Shown: in pieces, positions 1-12,200 of the stretch
Layout of the letters: each line of letters starts with the position of its first letter
Numbering within the stretch: the stretch's first letter is position 1
Origin: Pohlia nutans
Taxonomy: Eukaryota > Streptophyta > Bryopsida > Bryales > Mniaceae
Direction of reading: 5' to 3'
Assembly: GCA_022496805.1 (NCBI GenBank)
Contig: CM040085.1
Coordinates: 45,537,811-45,601,810 of the forward strand
Length of the DNA: 64,000 nucleotides
Translations under genes and position numbers: made by a program
Notes under the pieces: model-generated
The model's database searches: none
What the model saw: only the letters and a program-made list of their open reading frames with translations
Told to the model about the DNA's origin: nothing

Positions 1-1
1 A

Positions 2-1714
2 GAGGAAGATTTTCCAACTTCTCCACTGACTCCGACTTCTCCTCCTCGGCCCCGCCGGTCGTCCCGAATCCCCGTACCGAATTGCAAACTCATGGACTAT
101 GTTGGCGTCGTGGAATGCGTTGAAGATCTTGTCGCATGTGTTCACTCCGTAGGTGAGCCAGTGACTTTCTCTGAAGCCTCTTCCCATCCTGAGTGGATGA
201 CCGCCATGCAGGAGGAATTTGCATCTACTCAAGGAAACCACACATGGTCCCTTGTCGATCTGCCTCTTGGGATCAGACCTTTATCTTGTAAGTGGGTCTT
301 TAAGCTTAAGACCGGTTCAGATGGCCGCCCTGTCCGCTACAAAGCCCAACTTGTGGCACGAGGTGATGAGCAGAAAATCGACATCGATTACATGGAGACT
401 TTCTCGCCCGTAGTAAAGTGGTCGACCTTACGATCCATTGTCTCCATGGCAGCTCAAAAGGGGTGGGATTTGTTACACATGGATGTAAAATCCGCTTTCT
501 TGAATGGTGACATCACAGAAGAAGTTTACTTGCAGCAACCGCCCGGGTTTGGCGCATCTGGGAAGGAGTACCAAGTGTGCCGATTGCATAAGGCAATTTA
601 TGGACTTCGTCAATCCTCACGTGCTTGGTACAAGCGGCTCGATGACTACCTTGAGAGTCTTGGACTCAAACCGACATGTGCTGATCCCAGTCTCTATGTT
701 CTCACTGAGAATTCCTTGATTATCATTTTCATCATTTATGTTGACGACTTAATGATCACTAGAAGTCATACACACAAGATTGACTGGCTTTGCCAAAAAC
801 TTTGTGGTGAGTTTCACATGTCTCTACTTGGACCCCTTTCACTTTACCTGGGTGTTTCATTTTTTTCTGGAGACTGGGGCATATTAATGTCACACACCTT
901 GTACATCTTTCGTTGCCTGGAAGACTTGGGCATGCTGGACTGCGTCATATCACCAGTCCCCATGGATCCCACTGTCAAGCTCATGACAGAGATGACATCA
1001 CCTCTAATTGATCCAACTTTTTACAAGATTGTTGTTGGCAAGGCTCTCCACCTCACCAACACCCGTGCCGACATTGCGTATGCAACCGGTGTGGTCTCTC
1101 GTTTCACATCAGCTCCCTGCCAAGCTCATCTAGATGCAGCCATTCAGATATTTCGCTACCTCAAAGGCACTGCACACCTCGCCATTCTTTATCGGAAGGG
1201 GGAGGAAATTCAGCCTTACGGATTTTCCGATAGCGACTACCTCGGTGACCTTGATGAACGCAAATCGACATCCGGCTACATGTTCAGTCTTGGCAATGGA
1301 CCTACAGCCTGGCGTAGCATACTCCAAGCCGAAATTGCACGTTCAAGCTCAGAAGCCGAGTACAGATCCCTTTCCGAGGCAGCACAGGAAGCGAAATGGT
1401 TAAGAGGTCTTTTCGAGGAAATTGGCATGCAGATGACAAAGCCCATGGTGATCTATTGCGATAACCAGAGTTGTATCAAACTTGCACACAATCCTGTGTT
1501 GCATGCGCGGACGAAGCACATTGAGAAAGACTGTCACTTCATTCGTGACTACATAAAGAAGGGTCGCATCCAACTCGAATTTGTAAGGTCACACGGAAAA
1601 TTGGCTGATATACTTACCAAGCGGTTGGCAAAGCAACGTTTTATGGAGCTGCGGGATGCATTACAACTTACAACCTTGGAAGCTGTAAAGAAAGGAGCTT
1701 TATTATCAAGGTAA
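2..1714 (+). CDS. Ty1/copia Pol, C-terminal part (RT and RNase H), cut by window edge
   Basis: This is the C-terminal half of a copia polyprotein, which copies retrotransposon RNA into DNA. The frame is open from base 2, so the real start lies outside the window; the first internal Met is at 92. Counting from that Met, the reverse transcriptase has the first catalytic Asp in LLHMDVKSAFLNG (about D131) and the YVDD box at about 216-219. RNase H follows, with SDSDYLGD near 380, SSSEAEY near 420, YCDNQS near 455 and the RTKHIEKD end motif. No frameshift or stop is visible in the part shown. After the stop there is no polypurine tract or LTR: an F-box-like gene on the other strand ends 6 bp away. 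The element is therefore truncated at its 3' side. Family call is secure; activity is unlikely. Confidence 0.93.
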   Translation, partial: EEDFPTSPLTPTSPPRPRRSSRIPVPNCKLMDYVGVVECVEDLVACVHSVGEPVTFSEASSHPEWMTAMQEEFASTQGNHTWSLVDLPLGIRPLSCKWVFKLKTGSDGRPVRYKAQLVARGDEQKIDIDYMETFSPVVKWSTLRSIVSMAAQKGWDLLHMDVKSAFLNGDITEEVYLQQPPGFGASGKEYQVCRLHKAIYGLRQSSRAWYKRLDDYLESLGLKPTCADPSLYVLTENSLIIIFIIYVDDLMITRSHTHKIDWLCQKLCGEFHMSLLGPLSLYLGVSFFSGDWGILMSHTLYIFRCLEDLGMLDCVISPVPMDPTVKLMTEMTSPLIDPTFYKIVVGKALHLTNTRADIAYATGVVSRFTSAPCQAHLDAAIQIFRYLKGTAHLAILYRKGEEIQPYGFSDSDYLGDLDERKSTSGYMFSLGNGPTAWRSILQAEIARSSSEAEYRSLSEAAQEAKWLRGLFEEIGMQMTKPMVIYCDNQSCIKLAHNPVLHARTKHIEKDCHFIRDYIKKGRIQLEFVRSHGKLADILTKRLAKQRFMELRDALQLTTLEAVKKGALLSR

Positions 1715-1719
1715 ATCGG

Positions 1720-4126
1720 TTACATGAACATTTCCATAGCGACTTTTGAATAGTATTTCAATTCACTGTCATCGACCTCAACACTACAAGAAAATATGTG
1801 TCCATAACAACAAAAAATCAACAGAGAATGGTTGATAGTTGGAGTTGATTTGGACAAGTTGATCTGGACATTTTTCAACAGAGATATGTTGTTTGATTCT
1901 TGTTGTTCTGGTCCAAAAAATTCAATTACTCAAAAATAATAATTCTACTACCCGAATTAAAATTTTTAGCTTTGCTGAAAACAAAATTTGTGTTGCCCGA
2001 CCTAAAAATTGCAGCCTCCTAGACAATAATTTTCCGGCTGCCCGGGAAATTTTTTCCTGCTGCCCGGGGGAAAATTCCTGCTGCCCGGGGAAAAAATTCC
2101 TGCTGCCCGGACTGTAATTTTCAGCTGACCGGACCACAGTCTCCAACTGCCCAGACCATAGTTTCGGGCTGCCCGGACCACAATACCCCACAACACCTCC
2201 TTCCATCCGAATTTGAACCCGAGACCTCCTACATGGTAACCTAGAGATCTTACCAACTCACCAATGGTAAGTTACTTTGTGCTACTACGGTTTACTTATT
2301 GTTACTTATAAATGCCGACATCAAAAATTTGGACTTTTGACAATTTTAGTGAACTTTGAAGGCTTGTTTCTCCTCCATACGAAATCTGATTTTAATAAAA
2401 ATTGTTGGAAAAGTTGCGTTCTAAAGTCTAGTATTAGTGGTAAAAATTTTACTTTGATCCAATATGTTGTGAAGCTTCTACATACATTTTAGTAGAAGGG
2501 GGTTCAACTAAAAAATAATTTTTATCTTTGATACCCAAAAAAATATGTTTTTAGAAATTCTTGAATTTTTTTATAGATATAGATAAAAACCTGCCTAATC
2601 CACTACAAAAGAAATTTTGAAAAAAAAAAAGTTTTTGACATCGTTAAAAATATCCAAAGTCTGCTATGGAAAAAAAAAACAGCTCACAGCCATTAAAATT
2701 TCGTCGAAAAAAAAATATTTTTGTAATTTTTTGAAACTTTTTGTAGGTATAGAAAAAAGCCTGCCTGATCTAATGAAAAAAAAAAATTTGAAAAAAAAAA
2801 GTTTTAGACTTCGCTAAAAACATGCAAAGTCTGCTGTGGAAAAAAAACCGCTCCTAGCCATCAAAATTTCGTTCAAAAAGAAATATTTTTGGAAATTTTT
2901 GAAACTTTTAGTAACTATATAGAAAAGTCTGCCAGATCCACTTCCAAAAAAAAATTTGACAAAAACATTTTTTATTTTTATTTTTTTTGTAATTAAAATT
3001 AATTTTTATTTTTTGTAATTAAAATTAATTTTAGTTTTTTATAAATTTTTAATAAAATATTATTATTAATTATTACAGAAATGTTTAAAAAGTGTTTTTA
3101 TAATGTTTAAAAATTATTTTAAAGATGTTTTATTTTTATATTATTTTAATTTATATTAAGAGTATATTTAAAAATTATTTTAAAAATTATTAAAAAATTA
3201 TTATCCAACTTGATGTGGCCAAAATGCTGCCACATATATTAACGTGAGATTTCAATTTTTATTTTATATTATATATATATATTTTTAAATTATTCAAATT
3301 TTTTTAATATATATATTTTTTATTAATTTATGTGCATGAGAACTCGCAGTTTTGATGAGGCTTCAGATTTCCTTTAATGTTATAGAAAGTTAAAAATTTG
3401 TGAAAATAGCACTTATAGTGCACAGACCAACAGAAATCAGTGAAAAACGCAATTACAGTGCACGGACCAACAGAAATCAAGCGACTTCTATTGTTGCATT
3501 TACAGAAAGTTAGAAATCAGTGAAAAAGGCACTTACAGTGCACGGACCAACAGAAATGAGTTGATTTTCTGTTGTTTTGGTCGTGATTTTCTAGTAGTGC
3601 AAGAGGCATTTGAATTGACTTATCAGTACCTTTGTACCAAACTAAATTAAACATTGGGTAACGAGGTTCTTCTAAGACGCTTTGGATATGCCTCATCTCA
3701 CTGGCGAACCGTTCTCTTCGGTCTCTCTTTCTGAAACGCACCCACCACTTTCGAGTTTGTTCGGCTGCGAAACGATGATAACCTGGTGTGTCGAGACGTG
3801 TGAACTCCAACGTTGTCCACTCAACTGTGGATTCTACCATCTGTTTCCACTTCCGGTTGACTCTTCGGAGTCGTTGCAACAACGAGATAGGATTCTTTTG
3901 CATCAACCTTGACCACATGTGATCACGAAGTATCGAATCTGGTCACCCAGGCAACAGTTTGCTACACTTTGAATCGACAACAAAACTGGATGAAATAGAG
4001 GGAACATGAGCATTGGATACAGGGGGAGCCGCAAGCTCAGACACAGTCATTGGCTCATGCTCGTAGAAGTTTTCTTCCAGATTCATTGTAGCAAAGTTGT
4101 CATAGAACTCATGATGGTCTTCATCT
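1720..4126 (-). pseudogene. F-box-like gene, split by a CACTA element and carrying a nonsense codon
   Basis: Read on the minus strand from 4126 to 1720. An acidic N-terminal part (EDHHEFYDNFATMN) is followed by an F-box-like helix block (PDSILRDHMW, then LLQRLRRVNRKWKQMVEST), which in F-box proteins binds Skp1 of SCF ubiquitin ligases. A TGA at 3943-3945 interrupts the domain just after LLPG. The frame then runs through KWWVRFRKRDRRERF to NLVWYKGTDKSIQMPL. There the 1782-3599 element interrupts it. Removing that element and one CAA copy lets the frame continue (EVDDSELKYYSK) to a stop at 1720-1722. At the other end the frame is cut at 4126 by the large CACTA element. The same frame continues without stops into the DNA beyond that element (28636 onward). 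The F-box call is by pattern and moderate; the broken state is directly visible. Confidence 0.55.
1782..3599. mobile_element. Non-autonomous CACTA element, 1.8 kb
   Basis: Starts CACTACAAGAAAAT and ends with the inverted match ATTTTCTAGTAGTG. It is flanked by a 3-bp duplication CAA (1779-1781 and 3600-3602), the CACTA signature. The left subterminal part carries about seven CTGCCCGG motifs (2035-2180). The right one carries three direct repeats containing GTGCACGGACCAACAG (3418-3560). The middle holds about three AT-rich copies of a roughly 125-bp unit (2590-2960). No coding region, so it must be moved by a transposase from elsewhere. It sits inside an F-box-like reading frame. Confidence 0.9.
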
Positions 4127-4141
4127 CACTACTAGAAATGG

Positions 4142-4179
4142 ATGGGGGGGAGAGGGAGGGGGGGGGGGGGGGGGGGGGG
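4142..4179 (+). repeat. Poly-G tract in CACTA left end
   Basis: A G-rich block directly behind the left CACTA terminus, ending in an uninterrupted run of 22 G (4158-4179). The right terminus has only a 7-base run on the opposite strand, so the left tract looks like a slippage expansion. It could form G-quadruplex structure and could also be length-unstable in assembly. Confidence 0.9.
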
Positions 4180-4756
4180 TCAACAACGTTTGGGGCTCCG
4201 GCCCTGCTGGATGCAGCAGACGTTGCTATGAAGGGCTTGGGGGGGCTCCGGTTAGAGCCAAGCAATGTCTGGGCGTTCTAAACGACTCCCTTTGTTCCCA
4301 GGCAACGATGAACAGGATGCAGCGTTCCCCGTACCTAACTGCATCATCTCCTAATATAGGGATTCACCCTAGTCTTGGTCAGTAGGGTCCACTGGTAATG
4401 AGGATTTTGCACTTGACAGTCTTAGAATGGCATGGGGGTTCCATTTTAGTGTTTACCACAGTTTTAAATACCTAGCCCACTTGTAACGTACCCACCTCAT
4501 TTACAAAGGTTGGATTTCTTTGTAATTTTACTTGGTATTCTTTTTAGGAATAAACAGGAAAGCTGCTTTATTCCTACACCCACCATTGTGATGTTGGAAT
4601 CGATGGATCAAATAAAAGCATAAATAAACTACTATTATAGAGTCCATATGTAAGTTTTTATTCACTGCAACTATCAATAATATTTATCTATCCAATTTTT
4701 AGGGTAAAAATATATGAGTCTTTTAAAATTGATTACAAACAAAATTATAACATTTT

Positions 4757-5455
4757 GAGCCTTTAACGTCCAACTTGAACACTGTTTACAAAGATTCGTA
4801 CTGAAATGGTTGATGAAAAACGAAAATGGAGTTGATGTACAAAGCAAAGTTGTAAACGTCAATGTGAAGAGAACATCTATGCGGTTATGTTCTTTCATAT
4901 TGATCATTAATATTTTTTAAGGAATTTTGCAAGGTTTTCTTTTTAAATTCAATTAACCGTTAAATGACAATGCAAGTCCCACGGGCTTGGTTATATTTTG
5001 GGAGAATCTTGCTCATAACTTCTACTCCACTGCACCAAATGGGGTTTTTAAAGTGCCAAACCGAGCACCTTACAGAGATCTATACTTCTTTAGAATAGAG
5101 CCAAGTAAAGTAAGAAACAAATTCATGCTTAAAATGGAATTTAAAAGAGATTTTGGGTGTGGTATCAAGAAAGCATATGTTGTTTAAGGGATAAAAACCC
5201 AAAATTAACATAACTAACTTTAAAAATGTAGTAATGAAAATGGTACGCTTCTCATTATTTGATTCTACTTATTAGGAAAGATCTTGTTCATATTTTCACT
5301 TTTTGAACTTACATTGACACTTGACATAAACCACTTCTGTACTTTTTCAAAAATTCACATTATCTTATTTCAAAGATCCATACCGTACAAATTGTACTGA
5401 ACTACCACAAGAATAAAGAGAATTTTGGATGGGCGATAAAGATCACCGCATGTAG
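4757..5455 (+). mobile_element. TTAA-type MITE, subfamily E, degraded, with a nested MITE
   Basis: Homologous over most of its length to the complete element at 49815-50354. Shared blocks include GTTGTAAACGTCAATGTGAAG near 4848, TTATTTGATTCTACTTATT near 5256 and ACATAAACCACTTCTGT near 5323. The left end is worn (CTTTAACGTCC at 4761) and the right end is diverged, so borders are approximate. A second small element, 4957-5190, is inserted in its middle. Confidence 0.6.
4957..5190 (+). mobile_element. Small TTAA-type MITE nested in the 4757-5455 copy
   Basis: Begins CCGTTAAATGACAATGC after TTAA (4953-4956) and ends GTTGTTTAAGGG before ATAA (5191-5194). Its ends are inverted matches. The related copy at 37550-37553 has an unoccupied TTAA at exactly this place, so insertion can be read directly. 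A related copy starts at 56790 (CCCTTAATGAACAATAC). Confidence 0.72.
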
Positions 5456-5479
5456 TGTAGGAACGCGTCTGAAATGCAA

Positions 5480-6560
5480 CTATTAGTCCCTGCACTCTAT
5501 TTTAGAATTTTTCTGCACCGTCGAGTGCCTCACATCATTAGGAAGACCTTTCACTTTTTTTGTTTAAATTTACGAAAAATATTTTTCCATTTGTTACTGG
5601 GAATTCTCTAATTCTATGGTTCTTTGCTAGGGTGTGCAACATGTGGAAAATGCAGCCTTGAGTCCTAGGTTTAATTTTTCAAAAAAATTTGCATTGCTGG
5701 TTCTCTAACATCATCCGGAACATCCCCTCTTTCTTATTTTCTTTATGAAAAATATTTTTCCATATGTTACTGGGATTTTGCTAACCCTATGCTTTTCCAC
5801 TTTAGTGGAAAATGCAGTGATGAGTCCCGGGGCTCCATTTTGGAATTTTTTGCATAGTTCAGGACCTCACATCATAAGGAACACCCTCCAATTTTTATTT
5901 TTATTGGTCAAAAATATTTTCCATATGTTATTGGAATTTTCCTTACTATACGCTTTTTGACCAGGGTTTGCAATATGTGGAAAATGCGTCATTAAGTCCC
6001 GGGTCTCCATTTTGCAAATTTTTTGCATACTTGGGTGCTTAACATCATTAGTGACACCCTCCAGTTCTTGTTATATTTATGAGAAATATTTTTCCATATG
6101 TTATTGGGATTTTGCTATGTCTATGCTTTTTAACTAGAATTTGCAATATATGGAAAATGCGTCCATATTGTAATATGTTTGCACAGATGGGTGCCAAACA
6201 TCATTAGAAACATCCTCCTATCTTTCTTTATTTATGAAAAATATTTTTTCCATATGTTAATGGGATTGTGCTAACCGTATGATTTTTGACTTTATTGTGT
6301 GATGTAGCGATGAGTCCCGTAACTCCATTTAGCGTTTTTATTTCACCGTAACATAACTCACATCATAAGGAACACCCTCCAAATTATGTTATATTAACGA
6401 CAAATATTTTTCCACCTGTTATTGGTATTTTGCTAAATCTATGTTTTTTGACTACAATTTTCAATATGTAAAAAATGCACCGACGAGTCTCGGGACTCAA
6501 TTTCGGAATTTTTTTTCATAGTTGGGTGCCTAACATCATAAGGAACACCCTCCAATGTTT
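5480..6560 (+). repeat. Tandem array of about seven 160-bp units
   Basis: Successive units share TTTTTCCATATGTTA, GGAAAATGC, GAGTCCCGG and GGAACACCCTCCAA. The first of these occurs near 5584, 5754, 5916, 6090, 6248 and 6409, a spacing of about 158-175 bp. The array lies inside the large CACTA element between its left end and the 3' end of TNP2. Lengthy subterminal arrays are known in CACTA elements; no coding potential is evident. Confidence 0.85.
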
Positions 6561-7049
6561 GTTATGTAAAACTATGCTGAGCCAAGAAGAGAGTACAATT
6601 GAAAAAAAAAAAACAGATAACAAAGTTCAGGGTGCATAATGGTTTCTTATACATGAGTTGTATTTGTAATTATTTAATAGTTACTTCATTACTGTTAACA
6701 ATGTTGAAGTCAAAATTACAACGTGTGGAATGTGAGTATTGGACATGGCAATATCATGAACTTCGAGATTCAAATTACCATTCCGGACAATCTCTCTGTT
6801 GTTTGCATAGGGGGTAATATACACTGTCCCTAATGTGGTGGACAGGCAATAAAGGGTTTGGGGGTCCTGTGTAGGTAAATGTGAGGGTAGGATAGATCTA
6901 CGGTACACATAGTACAAGCCCACATCCATGCAGTACTATATACGGAGATTTACAAGTGCGTTGACTCTATATTGTACCACTTTCCCCTTCAAAATCATCA
7001 AGAAGTTGTTGACATGTCATTTGTCGGCCAGATTTTTTTACCATGTTAA

Positions 7050-7775
7050 CCCTGAACTGCTGGTGAGACCAAAATGTGGCTTTTAGATGAATTCAGGACA
7101 TTTGTGGATGAAGAAGGACTGATGATTTTCATCCAACTTTTTTCGGAAGGATTTTCATTGGTCATGCCACCTCTTCAAGTTAAATTCAACTCACCCAAGT
7201 TATTTTTAGATTTTACATGGGGTCCCAAGTACAAAAAGAGTAGTAAAAACGGCTCACCATGTAGTGTATTTTGGGTTTTTTGTTTTTTTCTACTTAGACT
7301 AAATTTAGTTCATGAAAATGAGTTCTATTGCATTTGAGCTTAACTAACAAAATGTAGCCTACCAAGTCTAGTTTCTACTCCACTTTGAATTTTTCAAAAA
7401 CTCTTAAACTTGAGTGTTTTATTGAAATTACAAGCTCGACATGTATTACCATGGTGTTGCAAAAAATCTAAATTTAGGTACACGGATGATTTTCATTTAC
7501 TATAATGTTCTTCATTGTAATTTACACTTTCGGTAAAAAAATCAAATTTTTTTAGTACATTTAGTAGTTGATATGAATTTTCTTTACAATCTCTTTAAAA
7601 AATCATAGTAATTTCAAAATTTCACAAAATTTTATGAAAAAATCATGATTTGTAGTAAACACATGGCTTCATCTATTAAAAATATAAATCTGAATATTTA
7701 CCTTATTTATAGTAGCAAAATTGAGTGTGACATGTAAAGCATGATTCCATGGTCATAGGCCCAGGCATTTAGGGG
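7050..7775 (+). mobile_element. TTAA-type MITE, subfamily C
   Basis: Ends CCCTGAACTGC and GGCATTTAGGGG, flanked by TTAA at 7046-7049 and 7776-7779. A degraded inverted relative lies at about 38429-39100, sharing for example CCTATGACCAT near the end and GGTCATTCAAG-type blocks inside. No transposase frame. Confidence 0.78.
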
Positions 7776-8097
7776 TTAACTGAAGCACGACGTTGATCGA
7801 TGGCCTTCACAGATATATGGAAAGTAAGGCAACAAAGACAAATACTAGAAGCTTGACACAACCTCATGAATAATTCAGTTACTATCCTTCAGTTCAACAC
7901 TAACTAGTACGCAAAAACCAAACTCCAAGTCCTAAGAACTAATTCATTCTTGATCCAATCTGTGACCTAGCGTAACACCGATTAATTAGGATTCAGTAAT
8001 TATTTGGTATGTTAGATTTTATTTGTTCGGCTTATGTCATTGATTTATTTACTATATTTGAATTACTAACTGTGGTTTTTTGTGTTCAGAAGTCTAT

Positions 8098-8240
8098 ATA
8101 TGTAACAATAACAATATGACCTCTATTTATGTAAAATTTATTTTACCTCTACATATGTTATAAGGAAAACCGCTATTTATGTAAAATTTATTTTACCTCT
8201 AAATATGTTATAAGCAAAACCGCTATTTATGTAAAATTAA
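8098..8240 (+). repeat. Short tandem repeat, about 59-bp unit, 2.3 copies
   Basis: The block CTATTTATGTAAAATT followed by TTACCTCTA and ATGTTATAAG repeats at a spacing of about 59 bp. It is AT-rich and noncoding. Confidence 0.8.
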
Positions 8241-8462
8241 TTCACAAGTTATTGCATGACTCCATGTACTTCAAAATTATGCGTGCTTGGCACCCACTCT
8301 AGAACACAAGCCCCCCAGAAGCGATTAAAAAATGTATTTTTACCAACAAAGTTGCAGCATCAAATTGTGCGAGTGTTTTACCAGGGTGACCACCGCATAG
8401 TGTCAACTGTGCCACAAGCAATTGCCAAAGATGTTATTGCATTGTCCAATCTAAAGGGTTAA

Positions 8463-9004
8463 CTCTAAGCGCTCAAATGACCATTTCTTGGTCGCTGCCC
8501 GAATTTAACGGGCTGCCCGGAACAAAGAATATAATTTTTTGAATAAATAAAAAATATTTTAAAATACTACATCAAGTCTACTTTCCAACCTAATTTGAAT
8601 TATGGCAATCCGAGTTAAACTCCACCCGGGAAAACTTTTAAAAGTACATCATCTCAACATTGACTTAGTGTTATAAAATTTGCTATTTGGGGAAAGTAAT
8701 GATGATTCCTCCGTCATTTCTTTTGCTTTTTTTAAGTTTACAATAGATAGCCCAACTTTAACCAATCATACTAAACTTTGAACTCTAAAATTGAATATTG
8801 TAATTTATACAAATTTTCAAAGGTTAAAGCTTTTAAAATCCTTACAAAATGATCTAAAGTTATTTTTGGAAGTTTGACCGTACGGATAATTTGTAGAGGT
8901 GATACTCTACATTTTGTCTATAGAACCAAACTTCATCAAACATATGGAAGGCACATATTATAACACATCTATGTTTTGTCCAATACTCCTCGGGCTTTTA
9001 GGGG
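8463..9004 (+). mobile_element. TTAA-type MITE, subfamily D
   Basis: Begins CTCTAAGCGCTCAAATGACC after TTAA (8459-8462) and ends GGGCTTTTAGGGG before TTTA (9005-9008), so the right target copy carries one change. The copy at 48367-49077 is homologous throughout (shared CTACTTTCCAA, TTTTGTCCAATACTCC). The left part also contains CTGCCCGG, a motif seen in the 1.8-kb CACTA element. Confidence 0.72.
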
Positions 9005-9233
9005 TTTAGGACATGGCCAACCCCCATGGACACAAAGCCCATAGTTTGGATTTCAAATACATTTAATTCCACTATTATTTTCCTATCAAAAATATATATA
9101 ATTTTTACTTTCCAATCCAATCCAAATACACACAAGAAAAATCAGTACTCCCCTAAGTTATAACGTGAATTATACGTCAATCACTGTCAACTGCTTCCCC
9201 TATGGTATCCTCGTCCTCAATGTAATCCTCACT

Positions 9234-12200
9234 CTAAGATCCAGATACAGATTCTTCTGCAACTACATGATCTCCTACATAGCGTTTAAATGTTCTTCTT
9301 GGATGATGCGGTTTTTCAGCTACTGCTTCTCCTGGCTCATAGTTAACATCCACCTCTACGTCATATTCGTCCTCTTCAACTTCCTCGTCGTCTCCTAATT
9401 CGTCCGTTGATTCTAGTTCCTCATCCACAAACTCCACACTCAGACCCTCTATTTGGTGAACCCAAGTACCGCTTCGATTTTCCACATTAGGGCTTTGGTG
9501 TTCAAAGTGTTCGTCTTCACCTACGGAGTCTCCCGTCTCCGTTGGAGCTGGGGTCCCCTTGTAAAAAATTGGTTTTGACCGTGGATCCACTTTTTTCACT
9601 AAACTCCATCCTGGCTTAATTCTGTCCTCAACGAAGAACACTTGGTCACATTCGTTTGGGTACACAAACGGCTCATGTGTTACTAGATGTGATGGAAGGT
9701 ATGTTCTAGTTTTAACCCTGGGAAAACCACACTCGTCAATTACCATGTTAGGGGCAGATCTTCGACTAGATTTGCTATCGTACCACATTCCCTTTAACAA
9801 CGTCACATGGAAAGAGGTAAAGTGCACTTGCACTATACTCTCAATTCTTCCAAAATATTCTGTTGTACTAGGCTCTTCACCTTTAGTATGGTTGTCGTAG
9901 AAACGAGCGCTAATACCTGATGCAACCATACACGTTACGGTGAAAGTCAAAATCTGTATGACAATAACTTTGGGAGAGAGGGAGTACTACTGTAGATAAT
10001 TATTTCGTTTTCTTGTCCTCGTCTTTCTGTTATTTTTATTTTATATTTTTTAAATTTTTTGGCGACCCAGCTATGGTACTACAGTACTGACAGAACTCCA
10101 ATTTCAGTTCAGGTACTCACAGTAAAGGCTATTGTTATCATGTCAATGGCGTCACTGCGTCAGTCATCACTGACCTAACTAAGCAGATACTGTAGATATT
10201 GTGACTGTTTCAGCACTCTTCTTACACAATATTTTTTACTATCCTAGCTTGGCCTGCCATGAACAGTACAAGGACCATCTCTCTTGCACCTCACTTCAGT
10301 GCTTGCAAAATCCCCTAGGAACCCAAAGTTTACCCTTACCATATTATTTTCATTTTTCCCAAAATAAAAAACCATGTTCTTTTAAGCAATTTTGTAATTA
10401 TTATGAATTTTATGAGAAAAATAATTTGAAAATTCTTATAAAAGTATTTTGTTAAACATTATTATGGAAAAGAATTAGGGTAAATTGATTTTACATTTGC
10501 TATCTACTGAGTGCACACATATGTGTCAGAAAGTTCCCATAAAGTCAATTCTGAAAAACAAATCTACAATACCGACAGTAAATGACCGATGATAATAATG
10601 GAGTGTGCTTCAGTACATCACTCTACAGTCCATTGTTGGATCTTTACTATGGGGATTTAAGATCTCTCACACAATTTGGACATTAATTTTAATTGTTTTT
10701 TGCAAATGTTGGTCTTCACCTACTCTTATATTCTGTCTATTATTTTTTTAATCTAACTATTCAAAGCTCAAGAACCTATAATTGCAATACGCACTTATGC
10801 CCATGCACTCCATTTGTAATACTCTAGATGTAGCGAATTCAGAGGATTTTTTTGTTGCTTAATTTTATGAGTTCACTTTTTTGAGATAATTTTTACACTA
10901 AAATCTTCAGAATTTAGAGTGAATAACTACAACAAGAAGTGAGGCATAAAAAAATTACCTGAGTCTTCTGTTACTTTGCTCGCTCCTTCCCTTCCATGGA
11001 TTCTGAGGAATCTGCCTTCCACCCACATGTGTGAAAAAAACTTCACCTTCTGATGGGGACCCAATGATAGATGATACTCCCTGTCTGACACCGGAATACC
11101 CATACTGATAAGGGATTGAATCTGTGATAGAATCCACTCATCAAATGGATGCAAGTTCTGAGAATCTTGGCCTTCATACGTAGATCTCCAGTGTGCCAAA
11201 CTGGGATCGTTTCGGAGTACAAACTTGTAGGCTTGTTGTAAAAATACCTTTCCCACGGGATCCTTGTCTAATATTCGTAGCTTGTGATTTCTGGGTAATA
11301 AAAAACTAGAAATCTTACGATCTTCTTTCAAACTCCACAACTGCAGTGCACTTGGAGATAATCTGGTAGTGTACTCCGTGAGATAGTGCATTCCTTCGAA
11401 AATAACATACCCCTCTGCCATAGAGCCCTCTGGTCGTGCTCGTTGTCTGACCCATCCTTTTATGACCTTCATGTACCATTCCAAATAGTACATCCATCGG
11501 TAATGAATAGGACCTGCTAAAGCCACCTCTCCAGGCAAATGTACTATTTGATGTGGCTGAATGTCAAAAAAACTAGGTGGCAAGTGTTGTTCCATTAAAC
11601 ACATCAACTCTGCTGCCTCCTCCTCCATGCCTTGAACCTCTGATTCCAATATTTCCTTCTTGTTCAACCAACGGAAAAGTGCCCCCAACCGATAGATGAT
11701 TTGCCGAAGTTCTAGATTCAAGTTCCCTCTAATTGCAATAGGCAATAAATCCAACAAGAGGTTGTGGTAGTCGTGGGTCTTCACTCCTGATATTTTATTC
11801 TCAGGAAACTTATATTTCCACGAAGACCCATAACCTCGGGGGGTTTTTATATCTTTGAGCACATCAATTACAAGGTCAAAATTAGTTTTAGAAAATACCC
11901 ATGGTGCAGGTGCTGAAGTGTACACAATATTACCTTTGCCATCCACACCGCTTTCTTTCACATGCAAATGTTCCATTATGCCCATGCACTCCATTTCCAA
12001 CCTCTGTTCCAGAGAATTTGCCTTGGTGCCTTTAGCGTTTGTGATAGTTTTGAAAAGTGCTGAACACAAATTCTTCTCAATATGCATAGGGTCTAGTAAA
12101 TGAGGGATTAAATGATCCTGCATATACACGCATTCTAAGGATAAGTGTAAAATATATTAAGATTATATTGAAGAAGTATATCTATAATTCCCATACATAG

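Noticed and set aside
9131..9150. CACACAAGAAAAATCAG, similar to a CACTA terminus
   Set aside because: No partner end or 3-bp duplication; it lies inside the better supported 4127-28632 element.
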